A stretch of DNA of 44,677 bases from the NCBI GenBank assembly GCA_937941095.1, contig CALDYJ010000062.1, forward strand, positions 1 to 44,677, given 5' to 3'. Source of the DNA: an uncultured Saprospiraceae bacterium. GTDB taxonomy: Bacteria > Bacteroidota > Bacteroidia > Chitinophagales > Saprospiraceae. This document shows positions 8,743 to 18,418 of this stretch, piece after piece. Position 1 is the stretch's first letter, and the number at the start of each line of letters is the position of its first letter. A model generated the notes under the pieces. It did no database searches, was not told the origin of the DNA, and saw only the letters and a list, made by a program, of their open reading frames with translations. Both the position numbers and the translations under genes were made by a program.

Positions 8743-8804
8743 TTATAGCTAATCAAATTACTCATTCGCATTTACGAATAAAAGAAATTGTTTGTTCTGT
8801 TAAG

Positions 8805-8831
8805 GGTCTCTATAGTCCAACTATAGGGACC
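8805..8831 (-). terminator. Stem-loop just after folC
   Basis: GGTCTCTATAGT, loop CCA, ACTATAGGGACC gives a 12-bp stem with one wobble pair, three bases beyond the folC stop. There is no clear U-tract in the minus direction, so it may act as an RNA 3'-end stabiliser rather than a textbook terminator. Confidence 0.4.
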
Positions 8832-8834
8832 ACT

Positions 8835-10127
8835 TTATAATACCTCTGCTAAAATAAAAATACTTCCGCAAACGAGCACAATGTCCTTTTCATTTGCACT
8901 GCTTTTTGCTGCCTTATAGGCATCATTTACCTTTTCATATGCTTCGCCCTTCAATCCAAATTTTAAAGCTTCCTCTTTCAAATGAGCAACTTTCTTTGCT
9001 CGTGGAATATTGGCTTGGCTAAAATAATACCTTGCCTTTTTGGGGAATAAATCAAAAGACTTATCAAGATCTTTATCTTCTACGAAACCTGTAACAATAT
9101 GTAATTGTTCACAAGGTAGTTTATTTAATTCTTCAAATAAAATACGAAAAGCACCAGGGTTATGTGCACTATCACCAATAATCAATGGTTTTTGTCCTAA
9201 AATTTGCCATCTCCCAATATAGTTGGCAGTTTTCTTTAGGTTTAATAATCCTTTTCTAAGTGTATTTATTCCAATTCTATTTCTTCTATTTGTTGTATTC
9301 CAAACCTTGATGGCTTCAAAGCTGCTTATCAGATTTTTCAACAAGAACTTTCCCTTCAAGTTTACTGACAAATCCTTAATAAGTAATTTGTTTAAATAGT
9401 ACACATCCAAGACTATGTGATCTAGTTTTTCATTGATTATTTCAATGCTAAAATTGTCTTCAGCATAGGTGATCGTCGATCCAGCAACAGAAGCTTTTTG
9501 ATCAAATACTCCATCGGTTTCTGGATTTCTTTCTCCAACAACTACTGGTGTACGTTTCTTGATAATGCCTGCTTTTTCGCTGGCTATTTCAGCTAAAGTG
9601 TTTCCTAGCATCTGCGTATGGTCGAGCGATATATTAGTGATGACACTTAATTCAGGGTTAATGATGTTTGTTGAGTCTAGCCTACCACCCAAACCAGTTT
9701 CTATAATTGCGATGTCGACTTTACATTTTGCAAAATGATCAAAGGCCATTGCTACTGTTATTTCAAAAAAAGAAGGTTTTAATTTTTCAAAAAGCGCCTT
9801 GTGCAGTTCAACAAAAGAAACTACATTTTCTTCTGGAATATAATGACCATCAATTTTTATCCGCTCCCTGAAATCTTTATAATGAGGTGAAGTATATAAG
9901 CCTGTTTTAAACTGATTGGATTGAAAAACTGCTGAAAGTATATGAGCTGTCGTTCCTTTGCCATTTGTCCCAGCAATGTGAATAGATTTAAAAGCATTTT
10001 GTGGGTTTCCTAGTGCTTCACAAAGTGCAGTAATATTATTTAAATTCTTTTTGAAAGCTGTTTTGCCAACTCGTTGGTACATAGGTAAGCTGGAAAAAAG
10101 ATATTGCAAAGTTTCTTGATAATTCAA
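8835..10127 (-). CDS. folC: Bifunctional folylpolyglutamate/dihydrofolate synthase
   Basis: The product is 430 residues, the usual length for FolC. The Mur-ligase-type P-loop is IAGTNGKGTTAH at about 51-62. The start codon is TTG at 10127; it is favoured because the encoded N-terminus (NYQETLQYLFSSLPMYQRVG) matches FolC starts, and the next ATG would cut this off. Later landmarks are the ISLDHTQMLG stretch, the EKAGIIKK motif and the GDSAHNPGA Mur-ligase C-domain loop. The enzyme adds glutamate to dihydropteroate and folates in the cytosol. It is the last gene behind the exbB-exbD-exbD-tonB-like genes, 16 bases after the previous stop, so it is probably cotranscribed although unrelated in function. 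Confidence 0.92.
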   Translation of the reverse strand: MNYQETLQYLFSSLPMYQRVGKTAFKKNLNNITALCEALGNPQNAFKSIHIAGTNGKGTTAHILSAVFQSNQFKTGLYTSPHYKDFRERIKIDGHYIPEENVVSFVELHKALFEKLKPSFFEITVAMAFDHFAKCKVDIAIIETGLGGRLDSTNIINPELSVITNISLDHTQMLGNTLAEIASEKAGIIKKRTPVVVGERNPETDGVFDQKASVAGSTITYAEDNFSIEIINEKLDHIVLDVYYLNKLLIKDLSVNLKGKFLLKNLISSFEAIKVWNTTNRRNRIGINTLRKGLLNLKKTANYIGRWQILGQKPLIIGDSAHNPGAFRILFEELNKLPCEQLHIVTGFVEDKDLDKSFDLFPKKARYYFSQANIPRAKKVAHLKEEALKFGLKGEAYEKVNDAYKAAKSSANEKDIVLVCGSIFILAEVL

Positions 10128-10143
10128 AAGCGATTGGATTCGA

Positions 10144-11133
10144 TTATTTTACTTTGAATACATACTTTATAAAGCCGCATTGCTTTTCTGCACTCCCTGA
10201 TTTAAAAGACCACTTATATGCACTTTTTACAGCTAGATTTTTTAGCTCTTGATCTGTTATCGTGGATCCTTTTTGTGTGTAATTAGCTGATGTTACTTTT
10301 CCTGAAGTATCCACACATACCTTAACCATTAGCGTTCCTGCTTTATTGGAATTATCACTTATCCCAGGTCCGGAGCCTCCTCTTCCAGCCAGCCCTCCAC
10401 TTACGACGCCACTCCCTGAACTTATTCCTTCCACTGCTGCTGCATCTGGATCACCGCCTTTTACACCTTGGTTACCATCCAATCCTGTTTGACCTTTGCC
10501 TTCTCCTTCACCGCTTTTGCCGAATAAATCTTTTAAGTTATTTTTTAAATCGTTTGCTTCGGCCAATTTAGCTTCTTTTTCTGCTTTCTCTTTATCAGCC
10601 TTTTGTTTTGCAGCTTTTTCGGCAGCTATTCTTTTTTCTTCTGCTTCTTTTTTTTCTTTAGCTTCGGCCTTTTGAGCAGCAATCTTCTCCGCTTCTTTTT
10701 TTCGCTTTTTTTCCGCTTCTATTTTTCTCTTTTTGTCTTCCTTTTTCTTCTTTGCTTCGGCCAAAGCAAGCGTTTCGGAATTATCTTTGATCACTTTTTT
10801 AGACGTTTCAGGTTCTTTCTTAGACTTTTCTTTTTTAATGGCCGTTTTTGCTTTTTCTGGAGTACTAGGTTCTTCTTTGGGCGTTTCTTTTTGCTCTTCT
10901 GCTTTGCTAGGGTCATCTACAGCTATTTCTTGTTGCGACTCTGGGGCATTTTCTTCTCCTTGACCTATTCCTAAAGTTCCTAGGTTTACAATTGTTCCTT
11001 CTTGTCCAGGAGGTGGATTTTGATAAGTGAACCATGGTAAGAGCAAAAGAATAAGGAACAAGATGCAAGTGATTGCAGTCATGACTCTGGCCTTATTTTT
11101 ATGTACTCTCTCTACTTCTAAAAAAGTATCCAT
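10144..11133 (-). CDS. tonB: TonB-family energy transducer
   Basis: The product is 329 residues with the three-part layout of TonB/TolA proteins. There is a short cytosolic start and one membrane helix at about 17-36 (VMTAITCILFLILLLLPWF). A long Lys/Glu/Ala-rich periplasmic spacer (about 65-195) follows, then a Gly-rich stretch and a C-terminal domain (about 265-329). That C-terminal domain has GTLMVKVCVDTSGKV, like the beta-strand start of TonB C-terminal domains. It should carry proton-motive energy from the ExbBD complex to outer-membrane partners. The strongly repetitive spacer produces long meaningless Phe-rich frames on the other strand. TolA-like function in a Tol system is an alternative to nutrient import. 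It follows the ExbD pair and precedes folC. Confidence 0.8.
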   Translation of the reverse strand: MDTFLEVERVHKNKARVMTAITCILFLILLLLPWFTYQNPPPGQEGTIVNLGTLGIGQGEENAPESQQEIAVDDPSKAEEQKETPKEEPSTPEKAKTAIKKEKSKKEPETSKKVIKDNSETLALAEAKKKKEDKKRKIEAEKKRKKEAEKIAAQKAEAKEKKEAEEKRIAAEKAAKQKADKEKAEKEAKLAEANDLKNNLKDLFGKSGEGEGKGQTGLDGNQGVKGGDPDAAAVEGISSGSGVVSGGLAGRGGSGPGISDNSNKAGTLMVKVCVDTSGKVTSANYTQKGSTITDQELKNLAVKSAYKWSFKSGSAEKQCGFIKYVFKVK

Positions 11134-11213
11134 GACGATTATTTATAATATGTGAACGCAGAAAAAGCAAATTAGATTGAATTTCCTCACGAGATTTGTA
11201 ATTATTTAGGCTA

Positions 11214-11600
11214 TTAATTTACGTCTGCAGCCAATATTGCTTCTATTTTATATTGTCTAGCATAATCCATCACTTTGGCTACAGATTCGATTGGAGCATT
11301 TGGGTCTGGGGAAATAGTCATTTTCTCTCCTCTTAAACCTTTCATTTTGGTTCTTAATTTACTTTCAGATACTTGACTTTTGTCAAATAGAAATTTACCT
11401 TTTTTGGTAATGGTTACGTCTTTTAAGTTTGATTTTGAAGCTGAGCTCACGCTTGATTTTCCAGGCATTTTAAGGTTTAATGCATTAGGTGAAACCAATG
11501 AAGAGGTTAACATAAAAAATATCAGCAACAGAAAAATGATATCTGTCAAGGAAGACATGCTAAATTCAGCACTTACTTTATTTCGCTTTTTAATTCCCAT
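11214..11600 (-). CDS. exbD: ExbD/TolR family protein, second copy
   Basis: The product is 128 residues from the ATG at 11600; a TTG at 11606 would add two residues but overlaps the upstream stop (11603-11605). It begins MGIKKRNKVSAEFSMSSL, then one membrane helix (about 18-38, LTDIIFLLLIFFMLTSSLV) with the essential Asp (TDIIF) that carries protons, followed by a small periplasmic domain. It is nearly identical to the neighbouring ExbD over the first 33 residues but diverges in the periplasmic part, where TISPDPNAPIE is the usual ExbD signature. With ExbB it forms the proton-driven stator complex. It lies 81 bp upstream of the TonB-like gene. Confidence 0.88.
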   Translation of the reverse strand: MGIKKRNKVSAEFSMSSLTDIIFLLLIFFMLTSSLVSPNALNLKMPGKSSVSSASKSNLKDVTITKKGKFLFDKSQVSESKLRTKMKGLRGEKMTISPDPNAPIESVAKVMDYARQYKIEAILAADVN

Positions 11601-11602
11601 GA

Positions 11603-12016
11603 TCAAGAAGTTGGTTGAGTGGCTAATATTGCTTTCATCCTCAATTCAGCAGCTGCTTTCATAAGCATTGAAACTTTCTTAAATGGTGTTCCTGTTTCTG
11701 CAACTATGGTTAAAGTTGCATTGTCTTTATTATTAAGTGTTCCTAAAGCTGGTCTAATCTTTCTGACTATTTGAGAAGCAGAAGTAACTTTACTTGCTTC
11801 GCCTTCAATTTTTAAAGTAATCTCGCCATTTGCTCTTATCTCGGCTAATACGTTGGTAGGTGCAACTGTTTTAGAATCCGATTCTGGTAATTCAAAAGGA
11901 TCAATTACAACCAATTTGGAGGTCAGCATAAAAAAAATCAATAACAGAAAGATTATATCTGTCAAAGAAGACATGCTAAATTCGGCACTTACTTTATTTC
12001 GCTTTTTTAATCCCAT
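11603..12016 (-). CDS. exbD: ExbD/TolR family protein, first copy
   Basis: The product is 137 residues. Its start, MGLKKRNKVSAEFSMSSL, and the membrane helix with the key Asp in LTDIIFLLLIFFMLTS are shared almost residue for residue with the downstream copy. The periplasmic domain (from about residue 38) is different, with the TIVAETGTPFKKVSMLMK segment typical of ExbD C-terminal domains. The start lies three bases after the exbB stop, and its stop is two bases before the next ExbD start, so the three genes are almost certainly one transcript. Paired ExbD paralogues behind one ExbB are common in Bacteroidota. They probably form heteromeric stators in the inner membrane. Confidence 0.9.
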   Translation of the reverse strand: MGLKKRNKVSAEFSMSSLTDIIFLLLIFFMLTSKLVVIDPFELPESDSKTVAPTNVLAEIRANGEITLKIEGEASKVTSASQIVRKIRPALGTLNNKDNATLTIVAETGTPFKKVSMLMKAAAELRMKAILATQPTS

Positions 12017-12019
12017 AAT

Positions 12020-12703
12020 TTAAGCACTTGGCTCTTGAAGTAAATCCATAAATTCAGTTGTTGACCTTTCCATGCTGTAAACAACCTGTTCAACTTTAGC
12101 CACTAAAATATTATATCCCACAAAAGCCAAGATTCCGATAAACAAACCGAAAGCAGTGGTTAGTAATGCTTGGTAAATACCATCAGCCAATTCTTTAGGT
12201 CCAATATTGTCCGCTGTTGACATGGTATAAAATGCCAAGATCATCCCAGTTACTGTTCCAAAGAAACCAATCATTGGAGCTGCACCAGCTATGGAAGCAA
12301 GTGTTGACAAGTTTTTTTCTAATTTAAAGATTTCTAGGTTACCAATGTTTTCAATCGCAGCATCGATGTCTCTTAAAGGTTTTCCTATTCTTTGCAAACC
12401 TTTTTCAACCATTCTTGCAACAGGTGTATCTGCAGTGGTACATAAGGCTTTTGCTCCAGCAATATTACCTGAAATTACACTCGCACGAATATTGTTCATA
12501 AAGCTTTGATCGATTTGAGAAGCTTTCTTAATTGTAAAATACCTTTCAAAGAAAATGTATAAAGCAATGATAGACAAGAATAATAAAATACCTATGATTG
12601 CAATACCAAGTGGACCTGAATTCCAAATGACACTCATTAAACTTTGAGATTCGACTTCAGGATCTGCATCTTGAAAAAACAATAAGATTGGTTGAAATGA
12701 CAT
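12020..12703 (-). CDS. exbB: ExbB/TolQ/MotA-family proton channel protein
   Basis: The product is 227 residues with three membrane segments: about 30-52 (LGIAIIGILLFLSIIALYIFF), about 134-157 (IAGAAPMIGFFGTVTGMILAFY) and about 172-200. The APMIGFFGTVTGMI block is the signature of the MotA/TolQ/ExbB channel domain. The protein would form the pentameric inner-membrane channel that powers the ExbD/TonB partners. It is the first gene of the five-gene operon, and its upstream 228-bp intergenic region is shared with the divergent fatty-acid oxidation operon. Confidence 0.9.
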   Translation of the reverse strand: MSFQPILLFFQDADPEVESQSLMSVIWNSGPLGIAIIGILLFLSIIALYIFFERYFTIKKASQIDQSFMNNIRASVISGNIAGAKALCTTADTPVARMVEKGLQRIGKPLRDIDAAIENIGNLEIFKLEKNLSTLASIAGAAPMIGFFGTVTGMILAFYTMSTADNIGPKELADGIYQALLTTAFGLFIGILAFVGYNILVAKVEQVVYSMERSTTEFMDLLQEPSA

Positions 12704-12847
12704 ACTGTTAATTTATATGGATTATTGCTGTAAGCTATTGGATAGTACAAACGCTTTTAAAAGCCCACAAATTATCAATTGATGGGCAAATATTGCAATA
12801 TTCAATAAATTAATTCAAAACTATATATGTTAACAGCGAATTTTCGC

Positions 12848-12855
12848 TATTTTTG
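12848..12855 (+). promoter_or_regulatory. Candidate -7 element (TATTTTTG) for the fatty-acid oxidation operon
   Basis: TATTTTTG matches the TAnnTTTG consensus used by the Bacteroidota primary sigma factor. A partial -33 match (TATG, against TTTG) ends 18 bp upstream. It sits about 80 bp before the ATG at 12932 in the divergent intergenic region. The evidence is pattern only. Confidence 0.35.
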
Positions 12856-12931
12856 AGGGAATTTGTAGATTTATAGAACTAAATCAAGCAAAACACGTTA
12901 TTTTTAAAGCAATTCCTTTCTATTTTATAAA

Positions 12932-15391
12932 ATGTTAAACATGTTTGAAAATCAAGTAATAACTAAAAAGTCGAATGGCAAATCAACTGTTGGCCCTAAA
13001 AGACACATTCGAAAAGCAACAGTGCTTGGATCAGGTCTCATGGGAATGGGCATTGCTGCTCATTTTGCAAACATTGGCCTCGAAGTACTATTGTTAGACA
13101 TTGTGCCTTTTGACTTAACGGACGAACAAAAAAAAGATCCTGCCCACAGAAATAGGCTTTCAGCAGCAGCGCTAAAAACAGCCACTAAAGCAAAAAAAAT
13201 TGAGCCATTTACAAGCTTAAGAAATGCTTCAAAAGTGAGCATTGGTAATTTTGAAGATGATTTCGAAAAAATTGCTGATTCTGACTGGATCATAGAAGTC
13301 GTAGTTGAACGACTTGACATAAAGCAACAAATATTCGAAAAGGTTGACAAATATAGAAAGGAAGGTTCTTTAGTTACCTCAAATACTTCTGGTATTCCAA
13401 TACACATGATGTTAGATGGAAGGTCTGAAGATTTTAAAAAGAACTTTTGCGGCACGCACTTTTTTAACCCTCCAAGGTATATGAGACTTTTTGAAGTCAT
13501 CCCTACCCCAGAGACTGATCCTCAAGTGACGGACTTTCTTATGCATTATGGTGATGCCTTTTTAGGTAAGAAAACGGTGCTGTGTAAAGATACACCAGCT
13601 TTCATCGGTAATAGAGTTGGCGTTTACGCGATGGCCAAGATTTTTCAATTAACAGAAGAATTGGAATTACCGATTGAAATTGTTGACAAATTAACAGGGC
13701 CTGCTATAGGCAGACCTAAAACCGGAACCTTTAGGCTTGGAGACATGGTCGGCCATGATACAGCAGTAAAAGTTATTAAAGGCATTAAGGATAATTGTCC
13801 CAATGATGAGCAAGCAGATGCTTTTGTGATGCCTTCATACATGCAATTCCTTATGGAAAATAAATTCTATGGGGACAAAAGTGGTCAGGGCTTTTATCAA
13901 AAGACGAAAGAAAAAGATGCAAACGGTAGAAAAATCATTAATGCATTAAACCTTAAAACTTTAGAATACGCTCCTACTCAAAGACCAGCTTTGGCAAGTT
14001 TGAAAGCAGTGAAAAACATAGAATTACTTAATAAAAGACTGGAGCACTTTTTTGAAGCAGATGATAAAGGAGGTGAGCTTGTGCGAAGATCTTTGCTTGG
14101 ATTATTTGCTTATGTTTCTAACAGAATTCCAGAAATTGCAGAAAGATCTTACAGCATTGATGATGCATTAACAGCAGGTTTTGGATGGGATGTAGGTCCT
14201 TTTCAATATTGGGATATGATTGGTGTAGAAAAAGGAATTGAATTAGCAGAGGCTCAAGGTGAGAAAATCGCAGATTGGGTAAAAGAAATGGTTCAAAATG
14301 GACACACTTCTTTTTATAAACTAGAAAGCGGTCAAAAGAAATACTATGATCAGAATACTAAATCTTATCAGCCAATCGCAGGCGCTGATGCATTTATCAT
14401 ATTAGACAATCAAAGGGAAAAAGCACCCATAAACAAAACAAGTGAAACGGTTTTACATGACATTGGAGATGGCGTATTGTGTTTAGAGTTTACAAGTAAA
14501 ATGAATTCTATTGGCGAAGGTGTTTTAAAAGGAATTAACGAAGCAATTGACATCGCAGAACAGCAAGGATGGAAAGGACTAGTGATCGGAAATAACGATC
14601 AACACTTTACCGTAGGTGCAAATTTAATGATGATCGGTATGTTTGCATTCCAACAAGAATGGGATCAAATGAATTTTGCCGTTAAAACTTTTCAAGACAC
14701 GGTAATGAGATGTAGGTATTCAGCCATACCAGTTGTAGCAGCCACTCAAGGTTATGTTTTCGGTGGTGGATGTGAACTGGTGATGCATTGTGATGCAGCC
14801 ATGTGTGCTTCAGAATCTTATATCGGTTTAGTCGAAGTTGGTGTTGGACTTATTCCCGGTGGAGCTGGAACAAAAGAATTTACCCTAAGAGCATCAGATA
14901 AATTTTTCAAAGGCGATGTTCAAATGCCTACCCTTACTGATAAAGTATTAACAATCGCTCAAGCTAAAGTAGCTACCTCAGCTCAAAAAGCATTCGATTA
15001 TGGATACCTCTTAGAAACGAAAGATCACATAGTAATGAATGTTGATCGCAACATTAAAGCTGCTAAAGAAAAAGTATTGTCTTTAGCTCCTGCTTATATG
15101 CAACCAGTGATGCGTAATGACATTACTGTTTTAGGTCAAGCTGGTTTAGCTGTTGTTTATGCAGCAACCAATGAAATGCTTCTTGGAAAATACGCTTCGG
15201 AACACGATGTGAAGATTGCTAAAAAGTTAGCTTGGGTTATGTGCGGAGGAGATCTTACTGGTCAACAAAAAGTTTCAGAAAAATATTTGTTAGACCTCGA
15301 AAGAGAAGCCTTTATGAGTTTAGCTGGTGAAAAGAAAACACAAGAGCGTATTCAAGCCATGCTTCAAACAAATAAACCGCTTAGAAATTAA
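12932..15391 (+). CDS. fadN: 3-hydroxyacyl-CoA dehydrogenase / enoyl-CoA hydratase fusion (FadN type)
   Basis: The product is 819 residues. The N-terminal part is a 3-hydroxyacyl-CoA dehydrogenase: a Rossmann loop GSGLMGMGIA at about 33-42, then FFNPPRYMRLFEVIP and KDTPAFIGNRVG. The C-terminal third is an enoyl-CoA hydratase (from about 490) with FTVGANL, GYVFGGGCEL and the GLVEVGVGLIPGGAG active-site block. This domain order, dehydrogenase first, is that of Bacillus FadN and is opposite to E. coli FadB. It performs the hydration and NAD-dependent oxidation steps of beta-oxidation in the cytosol. A thiolase follows 68 bp later. A second in-frame ATG at 12941 is an equally possible start. Confidence 0.9.
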   Translation: MLNMFENQVITKKSNGKSTVGPKRHIRKATVLGSGLMGMGIAAHFANIGLEVLLLDIVPFDLTDEQKKDPAHRNRLSAAALKTATKAKKIEPFTSLRNASKVSIGNFEDDFEKIADSDWIIEVVVERLDIKQQIFEKVDKYRKEGSLVTSNTSGIPIHMMLDGRSEDFKKNFCGTHFFNPPRYMRLFEVIPTPETDPQVTDFLMHYGDAFLGKKTVLCKDTPAFIGNRVGVYAMAKIFQLTEELELPIEIVDKLTGPAIGRPKTGTFRLGDMVGHDTAVKVIKGIKDNCPNDEQADAFVMPSYMQFLMENKFYGDKSGQGFYQKTKEKDANGRKIINALNLKTLEYAPTQRPALASLKAVKNIELLNKRLEHFFEADDKGGELVRRSLLGLFAYVSNRIPEIAERSYSIDDALTAGFGWDVGPFQYWDMIGVEKGIELAEAQGEKIADWVKEMVQNGHTSFYKLESGQKKYYDQNTKSYQPIAGADAFIILDNQREKAPINKTSETVLHDIGDGVLCLEFTSKMNSIGEGVLKGINEAIDIAEQQGWKGLVIGNNDQHFTVGANLMMIGMFAFQQEWDQMNFAVKTFQDTVMRCRYSAIPVVAATQGYVFGGGCELVMHCDAAMCASESYIGLVEVGVGLIPGGAGTKEFTLRASDKFFKGDVQMPTLTDKVLTIAQAKVATSAQKAFDYGYLLETKDHIVMNVDRNIKAAKEKVLSLAPAYMQPVMRNDITVLGQAGLAVVYAATNEMLLGKYASEHDVKIAKKLAWVMCGGDLTGQQKVSEKYLLDLEREAFMSLAGEKKTQERIQAMLQTNKPLRN

Positions 15392-15459
15392 AAGAAAAAT
15401 TAAATTAATAATGATTTGAAATTTAAATAATTCAAAAACCAAATCCAAGAACTAATAAA

Positions 15460-16626
15460 ATGGCATACATAATTAAAGCTTATAGATCTGCAGTTGGAAA
15501 AGCTGGCAGAGGTAGTTTAAAGAATTATAGATCCGATGATCTAGCAGTCCAGGTCATTAATCACATGATGGAGCAATGTCCTGAAGTTAATGGTGAGATG
15601 ATAGATGATGTCATCGTAGGTTGTGCAAATCCTGAAGGCGAGCAAGGCCTACAAATAGGCAGAATGATTTCTGTTAGATCTTTAGGTAAGCCTGTTCCAG
15701 GCATTACAATAAATAGATATTGTGCAAGTGGACTTGAGGCAATTGCTATGGCAACTGCCAAGATAAGAGCAGGCATGGGGCATATGTATATAGCAGGTGG
15801 AACTGAAAGTATGAGCATGATTCCTATGACAGGATATAAGTTTGCTCCTAGTTATCAAGCTGCTGTAAAAAATCCAAATTATACCGTAAGCATGGGTGCT
15901 ACGGCTGAAGCTGTTGCTGCTAAATGGGAGATTACAAGAGACCAATGTGATGAGTTTTCGTACAACTCACATGTCAAAGCTGCTGCAGCAATCGATGGCG
16001 GAAAGTTTAGGGATGAAATTGTTCCTATTGCTATCAAAGAAGTTTTTGTGAAAAACGATAAACGCCAAGAAAAAGAATTCACCTTCGATACAGATGAAGG
16101 TGTAAGAAGGACTACTTCTGTAGAAGGACTTTCAAAACTAAGAGCAGTTTTTAAAAATGGAGGTATTGTCACTGCAGGAAATTCATCTCAAACATCGGAT
16201 GGCGCTTCTTTCGTATTAGTGGTCAGTGAAGAGATGGTGAAGCAATTAGGTCTTAAACCAATAGCTAGATTAGCTTCTTGTTCTGTAGCTGGTGTCGATC
16301 CATTATACATGGGTATTGGCCCTTGTGCTGCAATTCCAAAAGCTTTAAAACAAGCAGGTTTAAAATTAAGTGACATTCAACAAATTGAATTAAATGAAGC
16401 TTTTGCCTCTCAATCATTGGCGGTCATTAAAGAAGCAGGCCTTGATCCATCGATAGTAAATGTGAATGGTGGGGCAATTGCATTAGGACATCCATTAGGT
16501 TGTACAGGGGCCAAACTCAGCACTCAATTACTTAATGAAATGAGAAGAAGAGAGCAAAAATATGGAATGGTAACCGCTTGTGTTGGAGGAGGCCAGGGTA
16601 TTGCTGGCGTCTATGAACTCCTTTAA
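15460..16626 (+). CDS. fadA: Acetyl-CoA acyltransferase (thiolase, FadA type)
   Basis: The product is 388 residues, full length for a degradative thiolase. The nucleophilic Cys88 lies in [10 protein letters not shown]; His344 in the [12 protein letters not shown] block and Cys374 in ACVGGGQG complete the active site. It cleaves 3-ketoacyl-CoA to acetyl-CoA and a shortened acyl-CoA, the last step after the FadN-type fusion encoded just upstream on the same strand. The pair resembles the fadNA arrangement. No acyl-CoA dehydrogenase or regulator lies alongside. Confidence 0.93.
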   Translation: MAYIIKAYRSAVGKAGRGSLKNYRSDDLAVQVINHMMEQCPEVNGEMIDDVIVGCANPEGEQGLQIGRMISVRSLGKPVPGITINRYCASGLEAIAMATAKIRAGMGHMYIAGGTESMSMIPMTGYKFAPSYQAAVKNPNYTVSMGATAEAVAAKWEITRDQCDEFSYNSHVKAAAAIDGGKFRDEIVPIAIKEVFVKNDKRQEKEFTFDTDEGVRRTTSVEGLSKLRAVFKNGGIVTAGNSSQTSDGASFVLVVSEEMVKQLGLKPIARLASCSVAGVDPLYMGIGPCAAIPKALKQAGLKLSDIQQIELNEAFASQSLAVIKEAGLDPSIVNVNGGAIALGHPLGCTGAKLSTQLLNEMRRREQKYGMVTACVGGGQGIAGVYELL

Positions 16627-16757
16627 GCTTAATTAGAAGAAAGTAATCAAAAGAAATTAGATGGTGTACATCAAGAATTATCCTTCTTGAAATTTCTCGG
16701 TTTATATCTCGGTTTATAAGTCCTATAGACCATTGATGAAAAACGAAAGAATAGAAC

Positions 16758-17354
16758 CTAATACCTGATTAACTTGTAGAATCGTTTTAATTTTTCTCCT
16801 TTTGCATTTATTGTATTCGGAACTTGATCTTCAGGTCCCAAGGTAAACTCGTTTATAAATACCTGCTTTTCGATGAGTGTATAGCGCCCTTTAAAACCGG
16901 CTTCCCCTTCTGTTTTACTTTTAAAAAAAACTGTAGGTATAGTAAAAGGGCCTGCATCTGAAAGTACACCGTCAACATATACGAGCTCTTGCTTGAGATA
17001 ATCCCTTTTAGAAGGATTAATTAATGCACAAGGACTATCTCCTATTTTTTCTGAATAGGACTTCCCTCCTATTTTAAATTTGATCGTTTCTAAATTTTCT
17101 AGTAATATAGAATCGTAAGTTTTAGATGACTCTTTTTCATCATTTTCCTTTTCAACAATGGTCACCGGTTTTCCTTCAGGATTATCTAAGAGTAACCTTA
17201 CATATTTTGTTGCATTTAAATTTTCAGCTTTGAGCACCTTCTTTTTGATGATTGGCGCTTCTGGTGCCTTAGGTGCAGGAGTGCTAACAGAGGTGTCTTT
17301 TTTGCAAGAAAAGAAAATACAAAACAACGTTAGACTTAAAATTATTGCTTTCAT
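16758..17354 (-). CDS. Putative lipoprotein of unknown function
   Basis: The product is 198 residues from the ATG at 17354; a TTG nine bases further up is a weaker alternative. The N-terminus MKAIILSLTLFCIFFSCKK is a lipoprotein signal with the lipobox Cys at residue 17. A short Pro/Ala/Lys linker follows (about 22-40), then a mostly beta-strand body with no recognised domain. It should be tethered to a membrane facing the periplasm or surface. It lies 17 bases behind the fructose-bisphosphatase gene and is likely on the same transcript, but no functional link is evident. Confidence 0.7.
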   Translation of the reverse strand: MKAIILSLTLFCIFFSCKKDTSVSTPAPKAPEAPIIKKKVLKAENLNATKYVRLLLDNPEGKPVTIVEKENDEKESSKTYDSILLENLETIKFKIGGKSYSEKIGDSPCALINPSKRDYLKQELVYVDGVLSDAGPFTIPTVFFKSKTEGEAGFKGRYTLIEKQVFINEFTLGPEDQVPNTINAKGEKLKRFYKLIRY

Positions 17355-17371
17355 TAAACTCAATTTATTTT

Positions 17372-18418
17372 TTATGCAGGCTTTGCGCCATTTGTAGCAG
17401 CTCCATTTTCAACATAAGGAGTCGGCATACTATATTTTTCTACAAAATTTTTCATATCATCAACCATAGCCGGAGAGCCAACAACAATCGATGATCTTTG
17501 ATGCAAATCAACAGGCTCAATCTCTAAAATTCTTTCGAGATCACAAGTCAATGCTTTTCCACCCGCTTGCTCTACAATGAAAGAAAGTGGATTACATTCA
17601 TATAAAATTCTCAATTTGCCATGGGGGAATTTTCTTGTATTTGGATATAAAAATATTCCACCTTTGAATAAAGTTCTGTGTACATCTGAGACCATTGAAC
17701 CAATGTACCTTAACCTTAGGTTTAAGTCTGAACAATAATCAATATATCTTCTCATCTCTACATCAAACTTCAAATAGTATCCTTGGTTTACAGAATAGTA
17801 ATTTCCTCTTTCTGGTATTTTAATGTCTTTATGAGACAAACAAAACTCTCCGATAGAAGGGTCTAATGTAAATCCATTAACACCTCTCCCAGTTGAATAA
17901 ACCAAAATAGTAGAAGTTCCATATATCACATATCCAGCTGCAACTAACTCAGAGCCTTTTTGTAAGAAATCTTCTAGTTTACAGTCTCCATTTGCATCTG
18001 ATTTTCTCCGATAAATCCCAAAAATTGTTCCTACAGATACATTTACATCAATGTTAGATGATCCATCTAATGGATCAAAAACAACAACGTATTTAGCACT
18101 TTTAGATTCAACGGAAGGAATTTTTATAAAATCTTCATTTTCTTCAGAAGCAATACCACAACACTCCCCACTATTCTTAAGGCAATCGATTAATTTGTCA
18201 TTAGCATAAAGATCCAGTTTTTGAACGGTATCTCCAGTAGCATTTTCAGTATTTGCTACCCCTAATATACTAACCAGACCAGCTTTATTAACTTCTCTAT
18301 TGACGATCTTAGCAGCAACGCCAATGTCTCTTAGCAAACCTGTTAATTCCCCAGAAGCATATGGAAAGTCTTTTTGTCTGTGTATAATGAACTCATCTAA
18401 AGTGACAATTCTATTCAT
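17372..18418 (-). CDS. fbp: Fructose-1,6-bisphosphatase class 1
   Basis: The product is 348 residues, typical of class I FBPase. The metal-binding motif VVVFDPLDGSSNIDVN has Asp115 and Asp118 and follows the GIASEEN stretch (Glu92/Glu93), which supplies further metal ligands. Substrate-site landmarks YIGSMVSDVHRTLFKGGIF and KLRILYECNPLSFI are present. It hydrolyses fructose 1,6-bisphosphate to fructose 6-phosphate for gluconeogenesis in the cytosol. It is the first gene of a probable two-gene transcript with the lipoprotein, divergent from the ABC exporter with about 150 bp between them. The tail after residue 335 (NGAATNGAKPA) is a short unstructured extension. Confidence 0.95.
   Translation of the reverse strand: MNRIVTLDEFIIHRQKDFPYASGELTGLLRDIGVAAKIVNREVNKAGLVSILGVANTENATGDTVQKLDLYANDKLIDCLKNSGECCGIASEENEDFIKIPSVESKSAKYVVVFDPLDGSSNIDVNVSVGTIFGIYRRKSDANGDCKLEDFLQKGSELVAAGYVIYGTSTILVYSTGRGVNGFTLDPSIGEFCLSHKDIKIPERGNYYSVNQGYYLKFDVEMRRYIDYCSDLNLRLRYIGSMVSDVHRTLFKGGIFLYPNTRKFPHGKLRILYECNPLSFIVEQAGGKALTCDLERILEIEPVDLHQRSSIVVGSPAMVDDMKNFVEKYSMPTPYVENGAATNGAKPA

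Noticed and set aside
10603..10974. Phe-rich open frames on the plus strand over the TonB-like gene
   Set aside because: They are the reverse reading of the Lys/Glu-rich spacer codons; no start context or family pattern.
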